Of a stretch of 15,050 nucleotides of DNA, positions 1 through 8,557 are shown in pieces. The position numbers and the translations under genes were made by a program. The number at the start of each line of letters is the position of its first letter. Position 1 is the first letter of the stretch. The notes under the pieces were generated by a model, which saw only the letters and a list, made by a program, of their open reading frames with translations, did not search any database and had not been told where the DNA came from. Origin of the DNA: an uncultured Eubacteriales bacterium (GTDB lineage: Bacteria > Bacillota > Clostridia > Oscillospirales > Acutalibacteraceae); the NCBI GenBank assembly GCA_934718145.1, contig CAKUZC010000014.1, forward strand, positions 1 to 15,050, given 5' to 3'.

Positions 1-74
1 GGTGACCCGGACGAGAATCGAACTCGTGTTACCGCCGTGAAAGGGCGGTGTCTTAACCGCTTGACCACCGGGCC
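1..74 (-). tRNA. tRNA-Glu (anticodon TTC), 3' end cut by the window edge
   Basis: Read on the minus strand this folds as a cloverleaf. The acceptor stem is GGCCCGG (68-74) with CCGGGTC (4-10, one G-U pair), and the anticodon stem CCGCC/GGCGG encloses loop CTTTCAC. The T arm carries GTTCGATTC. The anticodon TTC lies at 39-41, which reads Glu codons. The discriminator A is position 3 and the first two bases of an encoded CCA are positions 2 and 1, so only the terminal A falls outside the window. It sits 13 bp downstream of tRNA-Met and shares its transcript. Confidence 0.95.
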
Positions 75-87
75 ATATTCATGCAAT

Positions 88-164
88 TGGTAGCGGCAGA
101 TGGATTCGAACCATCGACACTCCGGGTATGAACCGAATGCTCTAGCCAACTGAGCTATGCCGCC
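88..164 (-). tRNA. tRNA-Met (anticodon CAT), elongator type
   Basis: On the minus strand the acceptor stem is GGCGGCA (158-164) with TGCCGCT (92-98), closed by a G-U pair, then discriminator A and an encoded CCA (88-90). The anticodon stem TTCGG/CCGGA encloses loop TTCATAC, with CAT at 128-130, and the T loop is GTTCGAATC. The initiator hallmarks (three G-C pairs beside the anticodon, a 1-72 mismatch) are absent, so this is elongator Met. A lysidine-modified Ile tRNA cannot be excluded by the anticodon alone, but the body resembles Bacillus and Clostridium elongator tRNA-Met. Confidence 0.93.
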
Positions 165-215
165 ATCGTCGCAACCTACAGAATACATAAATTTATGCAT
201 CCACAATGCTTAATC

Positions 216-245
216 ATTATACCACTAAATATTCTACATTGTCAA
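216..245 (-). promoter_or_regulatory. Sigma-A promoter of the tRNA-Met/tRNA-Glu unit
   Basis: On the minus strand a perfect TTGACA (240-245) is followed by an 18-bp spacer and a perfect TATAAT (216-221) preceded by TGG (extended -10). Transcription would begin near 209, leaving a leader of about 45 nt before tRNA-Met. That leader contains the 12-bp palindrome CATAAATTTATG (186-197), which could form a small hairpin. The consensus match fits a stable-RNA promoter. Confidence 0.85.
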
Positions 246-296
246 GAAAAATTAACAATAAATTTCTAAAATATTTTAAACAATATATATAAAAAC

Positions 297-1397
297 TTAT
301 CCTAAAATTTCTCCTATTATCGTATTAGAAAGTAAAAAACCTTTTTTAGTAAGACAAATTCCGCCTTTATCAACATTTACCAATCCTGCACAAACGTACT
401 TTTTTGCCCTTTGAAAGTATGCTTCAGGAATATCTGTACCAAATTTTTCTTTATATAAATTTGCATTAAGCCCGTCAGTTAATCTCAATCTAAGCATAGA
501 ATACTCTTCCAAAGAATCACAATTCCCTTCAAAACATATCTCGGGTTTAATTAAAAAATCTCTTAAAGAATTTTTATAATAAAATCTTTTTCCCTCAAAC
601 AGTGAATGAGCCGAAGGACCTATACCTATATATTCTTCCAAATTCCAATATTTTAAGTTATGTCTGCTCTCAAATCCCGGTATTGAAAAATTTGAAATTT
701 CATACTGACAATACCCATTATGTTCAAGATATTTCACAGTATATTCATAAATATCCGCACTTTCATCATCGTTCGGTAAACTTAATTTTTCGCGGTTGGC
801 ATAAAATTTAGTCCCTTTTTCAATTTTAAGAAGATATGCGGAAATATGTTTTATTTCGTTCATTTTACAAAAATTTATAAACTTCTCAATACTATCGATA
901 GTTTGCATCGGAATGCCTAGCATCAAATCTAAAGAAATATTGTCAATATTTGCTTTTCGCAAGGAATTTAAAGTCATAACTATATCATTCTTTTTGTGAC
1001 GTCTACCTAACTTTTTCAATTCTTCGTCACATACAGACTGAGCTCCCAAAGAGACACGATTTAATCCAAAATTTTTAAGTTCTTGAAAATCAACAAAAGC
1101 GTAGTCGGCAGGATTGACTTCCATTGTTATTTCAGGATTTAAAACATTAAAATTTTCATGTATACACTCAATTATTCTGCCAATTACATTGCAACTGAGC
1201 AAACTGGGAGTTCCGCCTCCAAAATAAATCGTATTCACAATTTTATCTGATTTTTTGCCCCACTTTTCAATTTCTTTACATACTGAATTTGTGTAAGATT
1301 CAAAATTTTCCGGAATAACAGAATAAAAATCGCAGTATGGACATTTTGAAATACAAAAAGGTACGTGAATATAAATTCCTAAACTATTATCATACAT
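297..1397 (-). CDS. hemW: HemW-like radical SAM heme chaperone
   Basis: Radical SAM protein of the HemN/HemW group, 366 aa from the chosen start. The cluster motif CISKCPYC (Cys15, Cys19, Cys22) is followed by DFYS, the HemW form; true coproporphyrinogen dehydrogenase HemN has a further Cys directly after the motif. The SAM-binding glycine run YFGGGTPS, the EVNP segment, and RVSLGAQS all follow in family order. HemW is known as a heme-binding protein that delivers heme to membrane respiratory enzymes, so the common label 'oxygen-independent coproporphyrinogen III oxidase' should not be assumed. An upstream in-frame ATG at 1412 lacks a Shine-Dalgarno site, while the ATG at 1397 has GAGG nine bases ahead, so I start there. 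The gene begins 28 bp after lepA, the usual Bacillota neighbour, and is probably co-transcribed with it. The hrcA-grpE-dnaK genes that often follow in Bacillota are not present; tRNA genes follow instead. Confidence 0.92.
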   Translation of the reverse strand: MYDNSLGIYIHVPFCISKCPYCDFYSVIPENFESYTNSVCKEIEKWGKKSDKIVNTIYFGGGTPSLLSCNVIGRIIECIHENFNVLNPEITMEVNPADYAFVDFQELKNFGLNRVSLGAQSVCDEELKKLGRRHKKNDIVMTLNSLRKANIDNISLDLMLGIPMQTIDSIEKFINFCKMNEIKHISAYLLKIEKGTKFYANREKLSLPNDDESADIYEYTVKYLEHNGYCQYEISNFSIPGFESRHNLKYWNLEEYIGIGPSAHSLFEGKRFYYKNSLRDFLIKPEICFEGNCDSLEEYSMLRLRLTDGLNANLYKEKFGTDIPEAYFQRAKKYVCAGLVNVDKGGICLTKKGFLLSNTIIGEILG

Positions 1398-1425
1398 AAA
1401 CACGTACCTCATCTTTCATTAAAAT

Positions 1426-3231
1426 TTAGTCTTCATCAAGTTTCAAGACAGACATAAATGCATCTTGCGGAATTTCTACACTACCAAGCTGACGCATTCT
1501 CTTTTTTCCTTCTTTTTGCTTTTCAAGCAATTTCTTTTTACGAGTTATATCTCCTCCGTAGCATTTGGACAAAACATCTTTACGCATTGCTTTAACAGTC
1601 TCACGTGCAATTATCTTTCCTCCTATTGCTGCTTGAATGGGGATTTCAAACAACTGACGAGGAATTTTATCTTTTAATTTTTCAGCCATTTTTCTGGCTC
1701 TTTGATATGCTTTATCACGATGAATTATAAACGATAAAGCATCTACAACGTCCCCGTTTAACATAATATCTAATTTAACAAGGTCGGAATCTTCGTAACC
1801 TGCCAATTCATAATCAAAAGAAGCATATCCTTTAGTTTTAGATTTAAGAACATCAAAAAAATCATAAACAATTTCGTTAAGCGGAAGTTTATAATGAATG
1901 TCTACTCTTTCAGTATCTATATATTTCATGCCTACATAAATACCTCGTCTATCTTGACAAAGCTCCATAATCGCACCTATATAACTTGACGGTGCATAGA
2001 TATGTGCATCAGTTATAGGTTCTTGGGAAGATTTAATATTCGCAGGAGAAGGATAATTTGTAGGATTGTCCACAAACACAGTAGTACCATCTGTCAAATT
2101 AATTTTATAAACAACACTGGGAGCGGTTGTAATAAGATCGAGATTATATTCTCGTTCTAAACGTTCTTGTATAATTTCCATATGAAGCAAACCTAGAAAT
2201 CCACATCTAAAACCAAATCCAAGAGCTGTAGACGTTTCAGGTTCATAAGAAAGAGAAGCATCGCTGAGTTTTAATTTTTCAAGAGCATCTTTTAAATCAC
2301 CATATTTAGAACCATCAAGAGGGTATACTCCACAAAACACCATAGGACTCACGTCACGATATCCCGGCAAGGGCTCTTTGGACGGATTGTTTTTAAGAGT
2401 TATTGTATCTCCTACTTTAGCCATACTCACCGTCTTGATAGATGCCGCAATGTAGCCAACTTCACCCGCAGTCAGAGAACCTGAAGGCTCTAAATTGGTC
2501 GCTTTTGACATACCGCATTCTGTAACGGTAAAGCTTTGGCCGTTAGCCATAAACTTTATGACATCCCCTGTTTTAACCGCTCCATCCATAATACGTACAT
2601 ATACGACAACCCCTTTATATGCATCGTAATATGAATCAAAAATAAGAGCTTTCAAAGGTGCATTTTCATCACCTTTCGGAGCAGGAACATTTTTCACTAT
2701 GCTTTCCAGAACATCTTTAATATTAACACCTGTTTTTGCCGAAACTCTCGGAGCATCTTCAGCTGGTATTCCAATGATATCTTCTATTTCACGACATACT
2801 CGTTCCGGTTCAGCACTGGGTAAGTCAATTTTATTTATTACGGGTATAATTTCAAGTCCTGCATCTAGTGCAAGATAAGTATTAGCTAAAGTCTGTGCTT
2901 CTATGCCTTGAGAGGCATCTACCACCAAAACCGCTCCTTCGCAAGCAGCCAAAGATCTTGATACTTCATAATTAAAATCAACATGACCCGGTGTATCTAT
3001 CAAATTAAAAAGATATTCTTTTCCATCATCTGCATTATAATACAGACTCACAGCATGAGAATTTATCGTAATTCCACGTTCTCTTTCCAAATCCATATTA
3101 TCGAGTAACTGATTTTCCATCTCGCGGGAAGAGACAGAATCGGTAAGTTCCAAAATTCTGTCGGCAAGTGTTGATTTTCCATGGTCAATATGAGCTATTA
3201 TACTAAAATTTCTTATATTTTCCTTAAGCAT
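1426..3231 (-). CDS. lepA: Elongation factor 4 (LepA), ribosomal back-translocase GTPase
   Basis: Translational GTPase, 601 aa, the normal length. The GTP-binding motifs are G1 AHIDHGKST (13-21), the RGIT switch-I element (52-55), G3 DTPGH (79-83) and G4 NKID (133-136). Then come the beta-barrel domain, the two EF-G-like domains, and the LepA-specific C-terminal domain ending near [19 protein letters not shown]4 binds stalled or mistranslocated ribosomes and affects initiation and elongation under stress. The reading frame can be extended to a GTG at 3240, but that codon is one base from the AAGGA ribosome-binding site; the ATG at 3231 is about ten bases from it and gives the conserved N-terminus, so it is preferred. 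It lies 32 bp after the upstream glycosyltransferase and may be read from the same transcript. Confidence 0.97.
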   Translation of the reverse strand: MLKENIRNFSIIAHIDHGKSTLADRILELTDSVSSREMENQLLDNMDLERERGITINSHAVSLYYNADDGKEYLFNLIDTPGHVDFNYEVSRSLAACEGAVLVVDASQGIEAQTLANTYLALDAGLEIIPVINKIDLPSAEPERVCREIEDIIGIPAEDAPRVSAKTGVNIKDVLESIVKNVPAPKGDENAPLKALIFDSYYDAYKGVVVYVRIMDGAVKTGDVIKFMANGQSFTVTECGMSKATNLEPSGSLTAGEVGYIAASIKTVSMAKVGDTITLKNNPSKEPLPGYRDVSPMVFCGVYPLDGSKYGDLKDALEKLKLSDASLSYEPETSTALGFGFRCGFLGLLHMEIIQERLEREYNLDLITTAPSVVYKINLTDGTTVFVDNPTNYPSPANIKSSQEPITDAHIYAPSSYIGAIMELCQDRRGIYVGMKYIDTERVDIHYKLPLNEIVYDFFDVLKSKTKGYASFDYELAGYEDSDLVKLDIMLNGDVVDALSFIIHRDKAYQRARKMAEKLKDKIPRQLFEIPIQAAIGGKIIARETVKAMRKDVLSKCYGGDITRKKKLLEKQKEGKKRMRQLGSVEIPQDAFMSVLKLDED

Positions 3232-3263
3232 GATACACACATCCTTTTTACTCTTATTATTGT

Positions 3264-4325
3264 CTAAAACTGTTTGGAAATTTTTCTGAGTATATCTATT
3301 TTTTTACTATTTTCTTGCGATGGAGTTATATTATACATCTTTAAGTAATCATCTATTACAGATAAAATTTTTCTGGAAAAATATATTTTATCTTCTTCAT
3401 CAGATAGATCTTCGGTGATCCTTATAAATACACCGCTTAAAATGTTATTCAAAAGCCATTCATCATTGTCCTCAAAATCAAAACGCCAACGATTATCTAT
3501 TAGCTCTTTAGAAACAGGAACAACGTTTTCAAGAATTTTCTTTGCACTTGATGTAGTTAAAGCAGATTCGGGACGATTTTGTCTGTAACAGTAAAAAATA
3601 TTATCATCGTGCGCAACTTTACGAACTCCGGAAAAAGCTATGCAATTAAAAAGCCAATCTTCACCTCTTGAAATGCCTTCTTTGAAAAATATATTATTTT
3701 CAATTAAAAAAGACTTTCTCCAAATTTTATTCCAAACTGAGGACATTTCTATTCTCAGAGAATAATACGGATTTTGAAATTTTTCACAACTGATTTTTCT
3801 TATTTTTGATTCATCATATTCAAAAGAACTCAAATTTACCTCATCGCCGTCTGCAAAACACATATTTCCCAAACATGCAACTTGAACATCATTAACTTCA
3901 GCACAGTTATAAGCTTTTTCATAAGCGTACGAGGGAACAATATCATCTGAATCAACGAACATTATATACTTACCTCTGGCAATTTTAATACCATTATTTC
4001 TAGCAATACTCACTCCAGAATTTTTTTGATCAAATATTCGAATTCTTTTGTCTTTTTTAGCGTGTTCTTTAAGTATCGCCAAAGAATTATCTTTAGAACC
4101 ATCATTCACACATATTATTTCAATTTCTTTAAGAGTTTGGTTTTCTATACTTTCTAAACACTCATCCAAATACTTTTCCGTGTTATATACCGGAATTACA
4201 ATGGAAATTTTAGGCCTGTACTTGGCTGAATATGCCGACACACACGCGACTGAAATCAAAGTTAAAAGTCCCGAAAAACAAATTATCCATTTTCTAAAAA
4301 AGGATTTTTTGGTGTTAATTTTCAT
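3264..4325 (-). CDS. Family 2 glycosyltransferase with N-terminal export-type segment (copy 1)
   Basis: 353 aa. After a basic N-terminus ([11 protein letters not shown]) comes a hydrophobic stretch at about residues 13-31 ending VACVSA, a plausible signal peptide with cleavage after Ala31 or a membrane anchor. From residue 39 it is a GT-A fold family 2 domain: [23 protein letters not shown] (74-77), the RNNG segment near 109, and the metal-binding DSDD (125-128). The C-terminal third is family-specific, with GEDWLFN and YCYR segments shared with the neighbouring paralog. Such enzymes transfer a sugar from a nucleotide donor, normally in the cytoplasm; the positive N-terminus followed by a hydrophobic helix would place this domain outside, which is odd. 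The acceptor and sugar cannot be predicted. The start ATG is preceded by AGAGGA and lies 3 bp after the stop of the upstream copy, so the two are translationally coupled. Confidence 0.85.
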   Translation of the reverse strand: MKINTKKSFFRKWIICFSGLLTLISVACVSAYSAKYRPKISIVIPVYNTEKYLDECLESIENQTLKEIEIICVNDGSKDNSLAILKEHAKKDKRIRIFDQKNSGVSIARNNGIKIARGKYIMFVDSDDIVPSYAYEKAYNCAEVNDVQVACLGNMCFADGDEVNLSSFEYDESKIRKISCEKFQNPYYSLRIEMSSVWNKIWRKSFLIENNIFFKEGISRGEDWLFNCIAFSGVRKVAHDDNIFYCYRQNRPESALTTSSAKKILENVVPVSKELIDNRWRFDFEDNDEWLLNNILSGVFIRITEDLSDEEDKIYFSRKILSVIDDYLKMYNITPSQENSKKIDILRKISKQF

Positions 4326-4328
4326 AAA

Positions 4329-5399
4329 CTATTCCTCTGCCACTTTTCTTAAATCTTCTATTTGATTTTTTACCCATTGAGGAATTTTCGGATTGTTTTT
4401 TTGTATGTATTCATCTAGCATGGTAACAAGTTTAGAAGCATAGTATTTTTTCTCATCGAGATCCGGAATATCCTTCGTTATATGGGAATAATTTAAATCC
4501 ATAATTTTAGCAAAAACCCATTCATCAGCTTGATCAAAATTGAAAATAGATATGTTATCTAATAATTCTTTGGTAACAATCATCGTGCTTCCTAAAACTC
4601 TTTTGACATTAAATACTGTAGCAGCCGAATTTGGACGGCATGCCCTATAACAATAAAAAATATTATCGTCTTGAACTATTTCAGTAACTCGAGGAAATGC
4701 CATGAAATTGAAAAGGGCATCTTCGTAATTTGTAACTCCTTCTTTGAAAGTAATATTATATTTCATTAAAAATGAACGCTTAAAAAGCTTAGTTACAACA
4801 TATCCACTATTTTCAAGCATATAGTAAAAGGGGTTTTGATTTTCCTGCCTTGAACAAACTTTAACTTTTGAAGGGTCATATTTAAAACTGTTTATATCCA
4901 CAGTTTCCTTTCCTTCTACAAATGTCATCATTTTGAGCGCTACCACGTCTACTTTATAACGAATGGCATCTTCATATGCTTTTTCATAAGCGTACGGAGG
5001 AATCAAATCATCAGAATCGCAAAAAATAACAAAATCACCTTTGGAAGCTTTAAGTCCATTATTTCTGGCTGCACATACACCGGCATTCTTTTGATCTATA
5101 ATCTTTATACGAGAATCCTTTTTAGCGTGATTTTGAAGTATTTCTAAAGAATTATCTTTTGAACCGTCATTTACACATATTACCTCCATCTCTTTAAGCG
5201 TTTGATTTTCTAAACTTTCAAGGCATTCATCAAGATATTTTTCAGTATTGTAAACAGGTACAATAACGGAAACTTTTACATCGGACTGAGAAGAATCTAC
5301 GGCTTCTCCGTATGACACCAAATATGGAGAACACAGCATTATTGCCACTATAGAAAGCAAAAAACCACATACTATAAATTTACCTTTAATATTTTTCAT
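4329..5399 (-). CDS. Family 2 glycosyltransferase with N-terminal export-type segment (copy 2)
   Basis: 356 aa, the upstream member of a tandem pair. Residues 8-29 are strongly hydrophobic after a short basic start (MKNIKGK), followed by SYGEA-VD, a good signal-peptidase-like site. A linker (DSSQSD) then leads into the GT-A family 2 domain: [24 protein letters not shown] (77-80), ARNNG (111-115), and DSDD (128-131) for metal and nucleotide-sugar binding. The two copies are nearly identical through the donor-binding region and diverge more in the acceptor half, suggesting duplication followed by acceptor specialisation. The ribosome-binding site is AGGTGG seven bases before the ATG. A TATAAT lies at 5455-5460 in the 161-bp gap after pnp, but I see no good -35, so the promoter is uncertain. 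Exported family 2 transferases are unusual, and membrane anchoring of an inward-facing enzyme remains possible. Confidence 0.85.
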   Translation of the reverse strand: MKNIKGKFIVCGFLLSIVAIMLCSPYLVSYGEAVDSSQSDVKVSVIVPVYNTEKYLDECLESLENQTLKEMEVICVNDGSKDNSLEILQNHAKKDSRIKIIDQKNAGVCAARNNGLKASKGDFVIFCDSDDLIPPYAYEKAYEDAIRYKVDVVALKMMTFVEGKETVDINSFKYDPSKVKVCSRQENQNPFYYMLENSGYVVTKLFKRSFLMKYNITFKEGVTNYEDALFNFMAFPRVTEIVQDDNIFYCYRACRPNSAATVFNVKRVLGSTMIVTKELLDNISIFNFDQADEWVFAKIMDLNYSHITKDIPDLDEKKYYASKLVTMLDEYIQKNNPKIPQWVKNQIEDLRKVAEE

Positions 5400-5560
5400 A
5401 CATATGCCACCTTTTATAACCGTTCTTTATATTTAACTTAAACAAAATCAGTAAATTATACTTTAATAAAATTGCTTAAACTAACACAAATACTGAATTA
5501 TATACGCTCCTATCCTCATACTTTAAGCCATTATAATCCAGTATTAAGTATTTAATTCAA

Positions 5561-7516
5561 TTAAACATCTTTCATGGAAAGATTTATTCTTCCTTTACTA
5601 TCTATTTCAGTAATTCTCACTTTTACCTCTTGACCCACTGACAAAACATCACTGACTTTATTAATTCGTCTATTACCAATTTGCGAAATATGACACAATC
5701 CTTCTTTTCCTGGAGAAAATTCTACAAAAGCTCCAAAATCCATAATTCTCACTACTTTTCCAACATAAACCGCTCCAACTTCCGGTTCGGTAACTATACT
5801 CCTAACCGCTGCAAGAGCTTTTCGGCATTTGTCAATGTCTACACCCATAATAAATATTTTTCCGTCTTCTTCAATGTCCATTTTAACATCAAATTCTGAA
5901 CAAAGTTTTTGAACGACTTTTCCTCCTGCACCTATTACGTCGCGGATTTTATCAACTGCAACAGTTGTAGCTAAAACCTTTGGTGCAAATTTAGAAAGTT
6001 CATCACGAGGTTTTGCTATCGCCTTACCCATCACTTCATCCAAAATGTAATTTCTTGCCTTATGTGTTTTAAAAAGTGCTTCTTTTACTATCTCTTTTGT
6101 AAGCCCACGTATTTTAAGATCCATCTGAATAGCTGTAATACCCTTATGTGTGCCTGCAACTTTAAAGTCCATATCTCCGAAGAAGTCTTCAAGCCCCTGT
6201 ATATCCACCATGGTCATCCAACGTTCACCTTCTGTTATCAAGCCGCAAGAAATACCGGCAACAGGTGCTTTTATTGGAACTCCTCCGTCCATAAGAGCCA
6301 ATGTAGAACCGCACACTGAAGCTTGAGACGTAGAGCCATTAGAAGAAAGTACTTCTGAAACAAGACGTATTGCATAGGGAAATTCTTCAGCTGAAGGGAT
6401 CACAGGAACAAGTGCTTTTTCCGCAAGAGCTCCATGACCGATTTCACGTCTTCCCGGACCTCTGCTGGGTCTTGTCTCTCCAACAGAATATGATGGAAAA
6501 TTATAGTGGTGCATGTATCTTTTGGACTCTTGAGAATCTATACCGTCCAAAGTTTGTCCTTCACTGATTGGACCTAAAGTCAAAACAGTTAAAACTTGAG
6601 TTTGTCCTCTTGTAAACAAACCCGAACCATGAACCTTAGGCAATATTTTTACCTCAGCATCCAATGGCCTCATTTCATCCATTCCACGTCCATCTACACG
6701 TTTTTGCTCATCAATAAGCCAACGTCTGACAATATTTTTCTGAATTTTATAAAGACATTCATCAAGTTTTTTCTCCTCATTCGGATATAAACTTTCAAAA
6801 CGATCATGAACTTTTTTATATATGGGTGTCAAACGTTCTTCTCGTACTGTCTTATCTGGAGTGTAAAGAGCAAATTTCAGATCTTCTTCGACGTAATCTC
6901 TAATCTGATTAATCTTTTCATCTGAAACTTCATTGGCACCGGCTTCTATCATAGATATAAGCTCTTTGGTTGAAGCAACCGTCAAAAAAAGATCAGATTT
7001 TTCGCGTTGTTCCAACGTTGGGTTTATAACTATTTCATCTTCAACCAAACCTACAAATACTCCACCAATAGGTCCATTCCAAGGTATATCAGAAATGCTT
7101 AGAGCAATTGAAGTTCCTATCATAGCAGTAATTTCAGGAGAACAATCCTCATCTACAGACATAACGGTACATACTACCGAAACATCATTTCTCATATCTT
7201 TTGGGAAAAGAGGTCTTATAGGTCTGTCAATAACTCTGGAAGCTAATATAGCTTTTTCGGAAGGCTTTCCCTCTCTCTTTGAAAATGAGCCGGGTATTTT
7301 TCCTACTGAATACAATCTTTCTTCAAAATCAACTGAAAGCGGAAAAAAATCTATTCCTTCCCTAGGTTTTTCAGATGCAGTAACTGCCACATGCACAGCT
7401 GTATCGCCATATCTTATAAGACACGACCCATTTGCAAGTTGAGCAAGTTTACCTGTTTCAACAACTAAATCTCTTCCTGCAAGTTTAGTTTTAAATACTT
7501 TGTAATTTTCAAACAT
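5561..7516 (-). CDS. pnp: Polyribonucleotide nucleotidyltransferase (PNPase) with a shortened linker
   Basis: 3'-5' phosphorolytic exoribonuclease that degrades and tails RNA; it forms a trimeric ring. 651 aa from the ATG at 7516, which has GGAGG six bases ahead; an in-frame start at 7537 has no ribosome site. Domain order: first RNase PH core (about 10-190), helical linker (about 191-265), second RNase PH core (about 285-500) with the RPSRGPGRREIGHGALAE segment, DMDFK (448-452) and QMDLK (464-468) holding the catalytic aspartates, KH domain with GAGG (529-532), and S1 domain (581-651). The linker runs from EAGANEVSDEK directly to IRDYVEEDLKFAL; compared with my recollection of E. coli and B. 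subtilis PNPase it lacks about 40 residues, including the segment around the usual FGHE. The frame is open and all catalytic motifs remain, so the enzyme is probably active. It follows rpsO, the common arrangement, but a terminator separates them. Confidence 0.95.
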   Translation of the reverse strand: MFENYKVFKTKLAGRDLVVETGKLAQLANGSCLIRYGDTAVHVAVTASEKPREGIDFFPLSVDFEERLYSVGKIPGSFSKREGKPSEKAILASRVIDRPIRPLFPKDMRNDVSVVCTVMSVDEDCSPEITAMIGTSIALSISDIPWNGPIGGVFVGLVEDEIVINPTLEQREKSDLFLTVASTKELISMIEAGANEVSDEKINQIRDYVEEDLKFALYTPDKTVREERLTPIYKKVHDRFESLYPNEEKKLDECLYKIQKNIVRRWLIDEQKRVDGRGMDEMRPLDAEVKILPKVHGSGLFTRGQTQVLTVLTLGPISEGQTLDGIDSQESKRYMHHYNFPSYSVGETRPSRGPGRREIGHGALAEKALVPVIPSAEEFPYAIRLVSEVLSSNGSTSQASVCGSTLALMDGGVPIKAPVAGISCGLITEGERWMTMVDIQGLEDFFGDMDFKVAGTHKGITAIQMDLKIRGLTKEIVKEALFKTHKARNYILDEVMGKAIAKPRDELSKFAPKVLATTVAVDKIRDVIGAGGKVVQKLCSEFDVKMDIEEDGKIFIMGVDIDKCRKALAAVRSIVTEPEVGAVYVGKVVRIMDFGAFVEFSPGKEGLCHISQIGNRRINKVSDVLSVGQEVKVRITEIDSKGRINLSMKDV

Positions 7517-7566
7517 TAAATTCCTCCAAAAAATCATAAAAATACAAATAAAATAATTAGATATTA

Positions 7567-7595
7567 ATTATATAACATTTGATAAAAAATAAAAA
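7567..7595 (-). promoter_or_regulatory. Possible pnp promoter
   Basis: The minus strand has a perfect TATAAT at 7567-7572, about 50 bp before the pnp start codon, with a weak TTTTTA at 7590-7595 (17-bp spacing). The region is very AT-rich, so a chance match is quite possible. The terminator after rpsO makes some promoter here likely. Confidence 0.4.
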
Positions 7596-7740
7596 TATTA
7601 AATTTCCCCGAAAAACAACAACTATATTCAAAAAACATGTAATTAAAAGCTTTACAAAATCACAAAACTATTGCGATTTTAAATTTATTTGAATTAAATA
7701 TAACCGAATGGTCTTTCGAAATAATTTACATATTTTCTTT

Positions 7741-7782
7741 TGAATAAAATACAAAAATGCAGACAACCAAAAAGTTATCTGC
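7741..7782 (-). terminator. Rho-independent terminator after rpsO
   Basis: On the minus strand GCAGATAAC pairs with GTTGTCTGC over nine base pairs (one G-U) across a 6-nt loop (7759-7782), followed by ATTTTTGTATTTTATT. It starts about 20 nt after the rpsO stop codon. It should separate rpsO from pnp at least partly, as in other bacteria where the rpsO-pnp boundary is attenuated. Confidence 0.85.
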
Positions 7783-7801
7783 AAACAATAAAACCCTAAA
7801 A

Positions 7802-8068
7802 TTATTTACGAATTCCAAGCTTCTCAATAATAGCTCTGTATCTGTCTATTTCTTTCTTGACAAGATAATTGAGTAAACTTCTTCTCTTTCCTACCATAAT
7901 AAGAAGTCCTCTTCTTGAATGGTGATCTTTTTTGTGAGTTTTTAAATGTTCTGTAAGATCGTTTATTCTCTTTGTTAAAAGAGCTATTTGAACTTCTGGA
8001 GAACCTGTATCACCTTCGCCTTTTCCGAATTTTGCAATAATTTCATTTTTTTCTGATTTTGTTAACAT
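7802..8068 (-). CDS. rpsO: 30S ribosomal protein S15
   Basis: Primary-binding 30S protein contacting the three-way junction of 16S rRNA helices 20-22. At 88 aa it has the standard length and the conserved features [23 protein letters not shown] and the KRRSLLNYL helix. The ATG follows GAGAGGTG by 11 bases. A consensus promoter at 8161-8189 and a leader that could fold lie upstream, and an intrinsic terminator follows, so it can be expressed as a single-gene unit ahead of pnp. Confidence 0.98.
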   Translation of the reverse strand: MLTKSEKNEIIAKFGKGEGDTGSPEVQIALLTKRINDLTEHLKTHKKDHHSRRGLLIMVGKRRSLLNYLVKKEIDRYRAIIEKLGIRK

Positions 8069-8095
8069 ATCTTTATCTACACCTCTCTAAAATTT

Positions 8096-8148
8096 ACCCA
8101 TAACGCAAAAATTGCGACATTCTCAGATTTTATTCCAAAAATGGGGGT
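8096..8148 (-). promoter_or_regulatory. rpsO: Possible structured rpsO leader (S15 autoregulatory element)
   Basis: In the transcript leader, CCCAT (8141-8145) can pair with ATGGG (8097-8101), enclosing a hairpin CGCAA-TTT-TTGCG (8104-8116) and a possible A-U hairpin around 8127-8142. Together these could form a three-way junction just ahead of the ribosome site. S15 is known to control its own mRNA through leader structures that differ between phyla. The base pairing is seen; the regulatory role is inferred. Confidence 0.35.
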
Positions 8149-8160
8149 AGTTAGAACTAG

Positions 8161-8189
8161 ATTATACACTAAATCAAATAAATTGTAAA
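8161..8189 (-). promoter_or_regulatory. rpsO: Sigma-A promoter of rpsO
   Basis: On the minus strand TTTACA (8184-8189) is followed by an exact 17-bp spacer and a perfect TATAAT (8161-8166). Transcription would start near 8154, giving a leader of about 86 nt. The -35 lies only about 15 bp past the stop codon of the small double-glycine gene. Confidence 0.8.
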
Positions 8190-8203
8190 TACAAAATTTA
8201 GCC

Positions 8204-8557
8204 TTAACTAAGCCAATTTGCAACTTTGTCTTCTACAGAGTCACATGTCCTCATTCCTTTGGAAATTAATCCTTCTCCGTCTTTTGAAAAGCCGCCTTTT
8301 TTATAAATTTTATACCCTATTCTAACTGCTTCTACACATACAAAGGCCAGTAAAATCTTTTCTAAAATCCTTCCTATAGAAAAGCCGCCTCCAGCAACGC
8401 ATTCCATATCGTCATCGCTTATTTTTTCGATTCCTTGAACCGGTTTTCCGAATACTCTCAAAACTTGTTCGGAAAGTTTGGGACTGTTCAATGAAGAACC
8501 TATCTCATTGGATTTAAATAATTCTTCAGTTTTTTTAGATACCATCTGTTCAATCAT
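8204..8557 (-). CDS. Small protein with double-glycine leader, paralog A
   Basis: 117 aa, not recognised as a named family. The N-terminal part is polar, and residues 46-58 (ISDDDMECVAGGG) are a classic double-glycine leader end as in Nif11-type or bacteriocin-type precursors. If cut after Gly57, a 60-residue core remains: SIGR, a hydrophobic helix (about 64-80), VRI, a KKGG turn, SKG, and the terminal block EDKVANW. The core aligns with the neighbouring 8696-9133 product almost without gaps, but the leader is shorter and lacks most of the Nif11 domain. The core is not rich in Cys, Ser or Thr, so a lanthipeptide is unlikely; a membrane-active or unmodified exported peptide is one guess. No strong ribosome site fits the ATG at 8557 (AAAGG is 17 bases away). 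That AAAGG better serves a six-codon ORF at 8550-8570 overlapping the start. A second in-frame ATG lies four codons in. Confidence 0.7.
   Translation of the reverse strand: MIEQMVSKKTEELFKSNEIGSSLNSPKLSEQVLRVFGKPVQGIEKISDDDMECVAGGGFSIGRILEKILLAFVCVEAVRIGYKIYKKGGFSKDGEGLISKGMRTCDSVEDKVANWLS

Noticed and set aside
88-164. Initiator tRNA-fMet or lysidine-modified tRNA-Ile for the CAT anticodon
   Set aside because: The anticodon stem lacks three consecutive G-C pairs, and positions 1-72 form a G-U pair, so it is not an initiator. The body resembles Bacillota elongator Met more than Ile2.
3264-4325. Lipobox in the first glycosyltransferase (LISVAC)
   Set aside because: The residue at -3 is Ser where Leu is expected, and the paralog has no matching Cys, so a lipoprotein signal is not supported.
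6933-7442. A 169-codon open frame on the plus strand inside pnp
   Set aside because: It lies wholly antisense to the first RNase PH core of pnp, has no ribosome site worth noting and no recognisable domain. The same applies to the shorter plus-strand frames opposite hemW, lepA, rpoA, rpsD and map.
8204-8240. Terminator hairpin after paralog A (TTAG/CTAA)
   Set aside because: Only four A-T-rich pairs can form; too weak to call.
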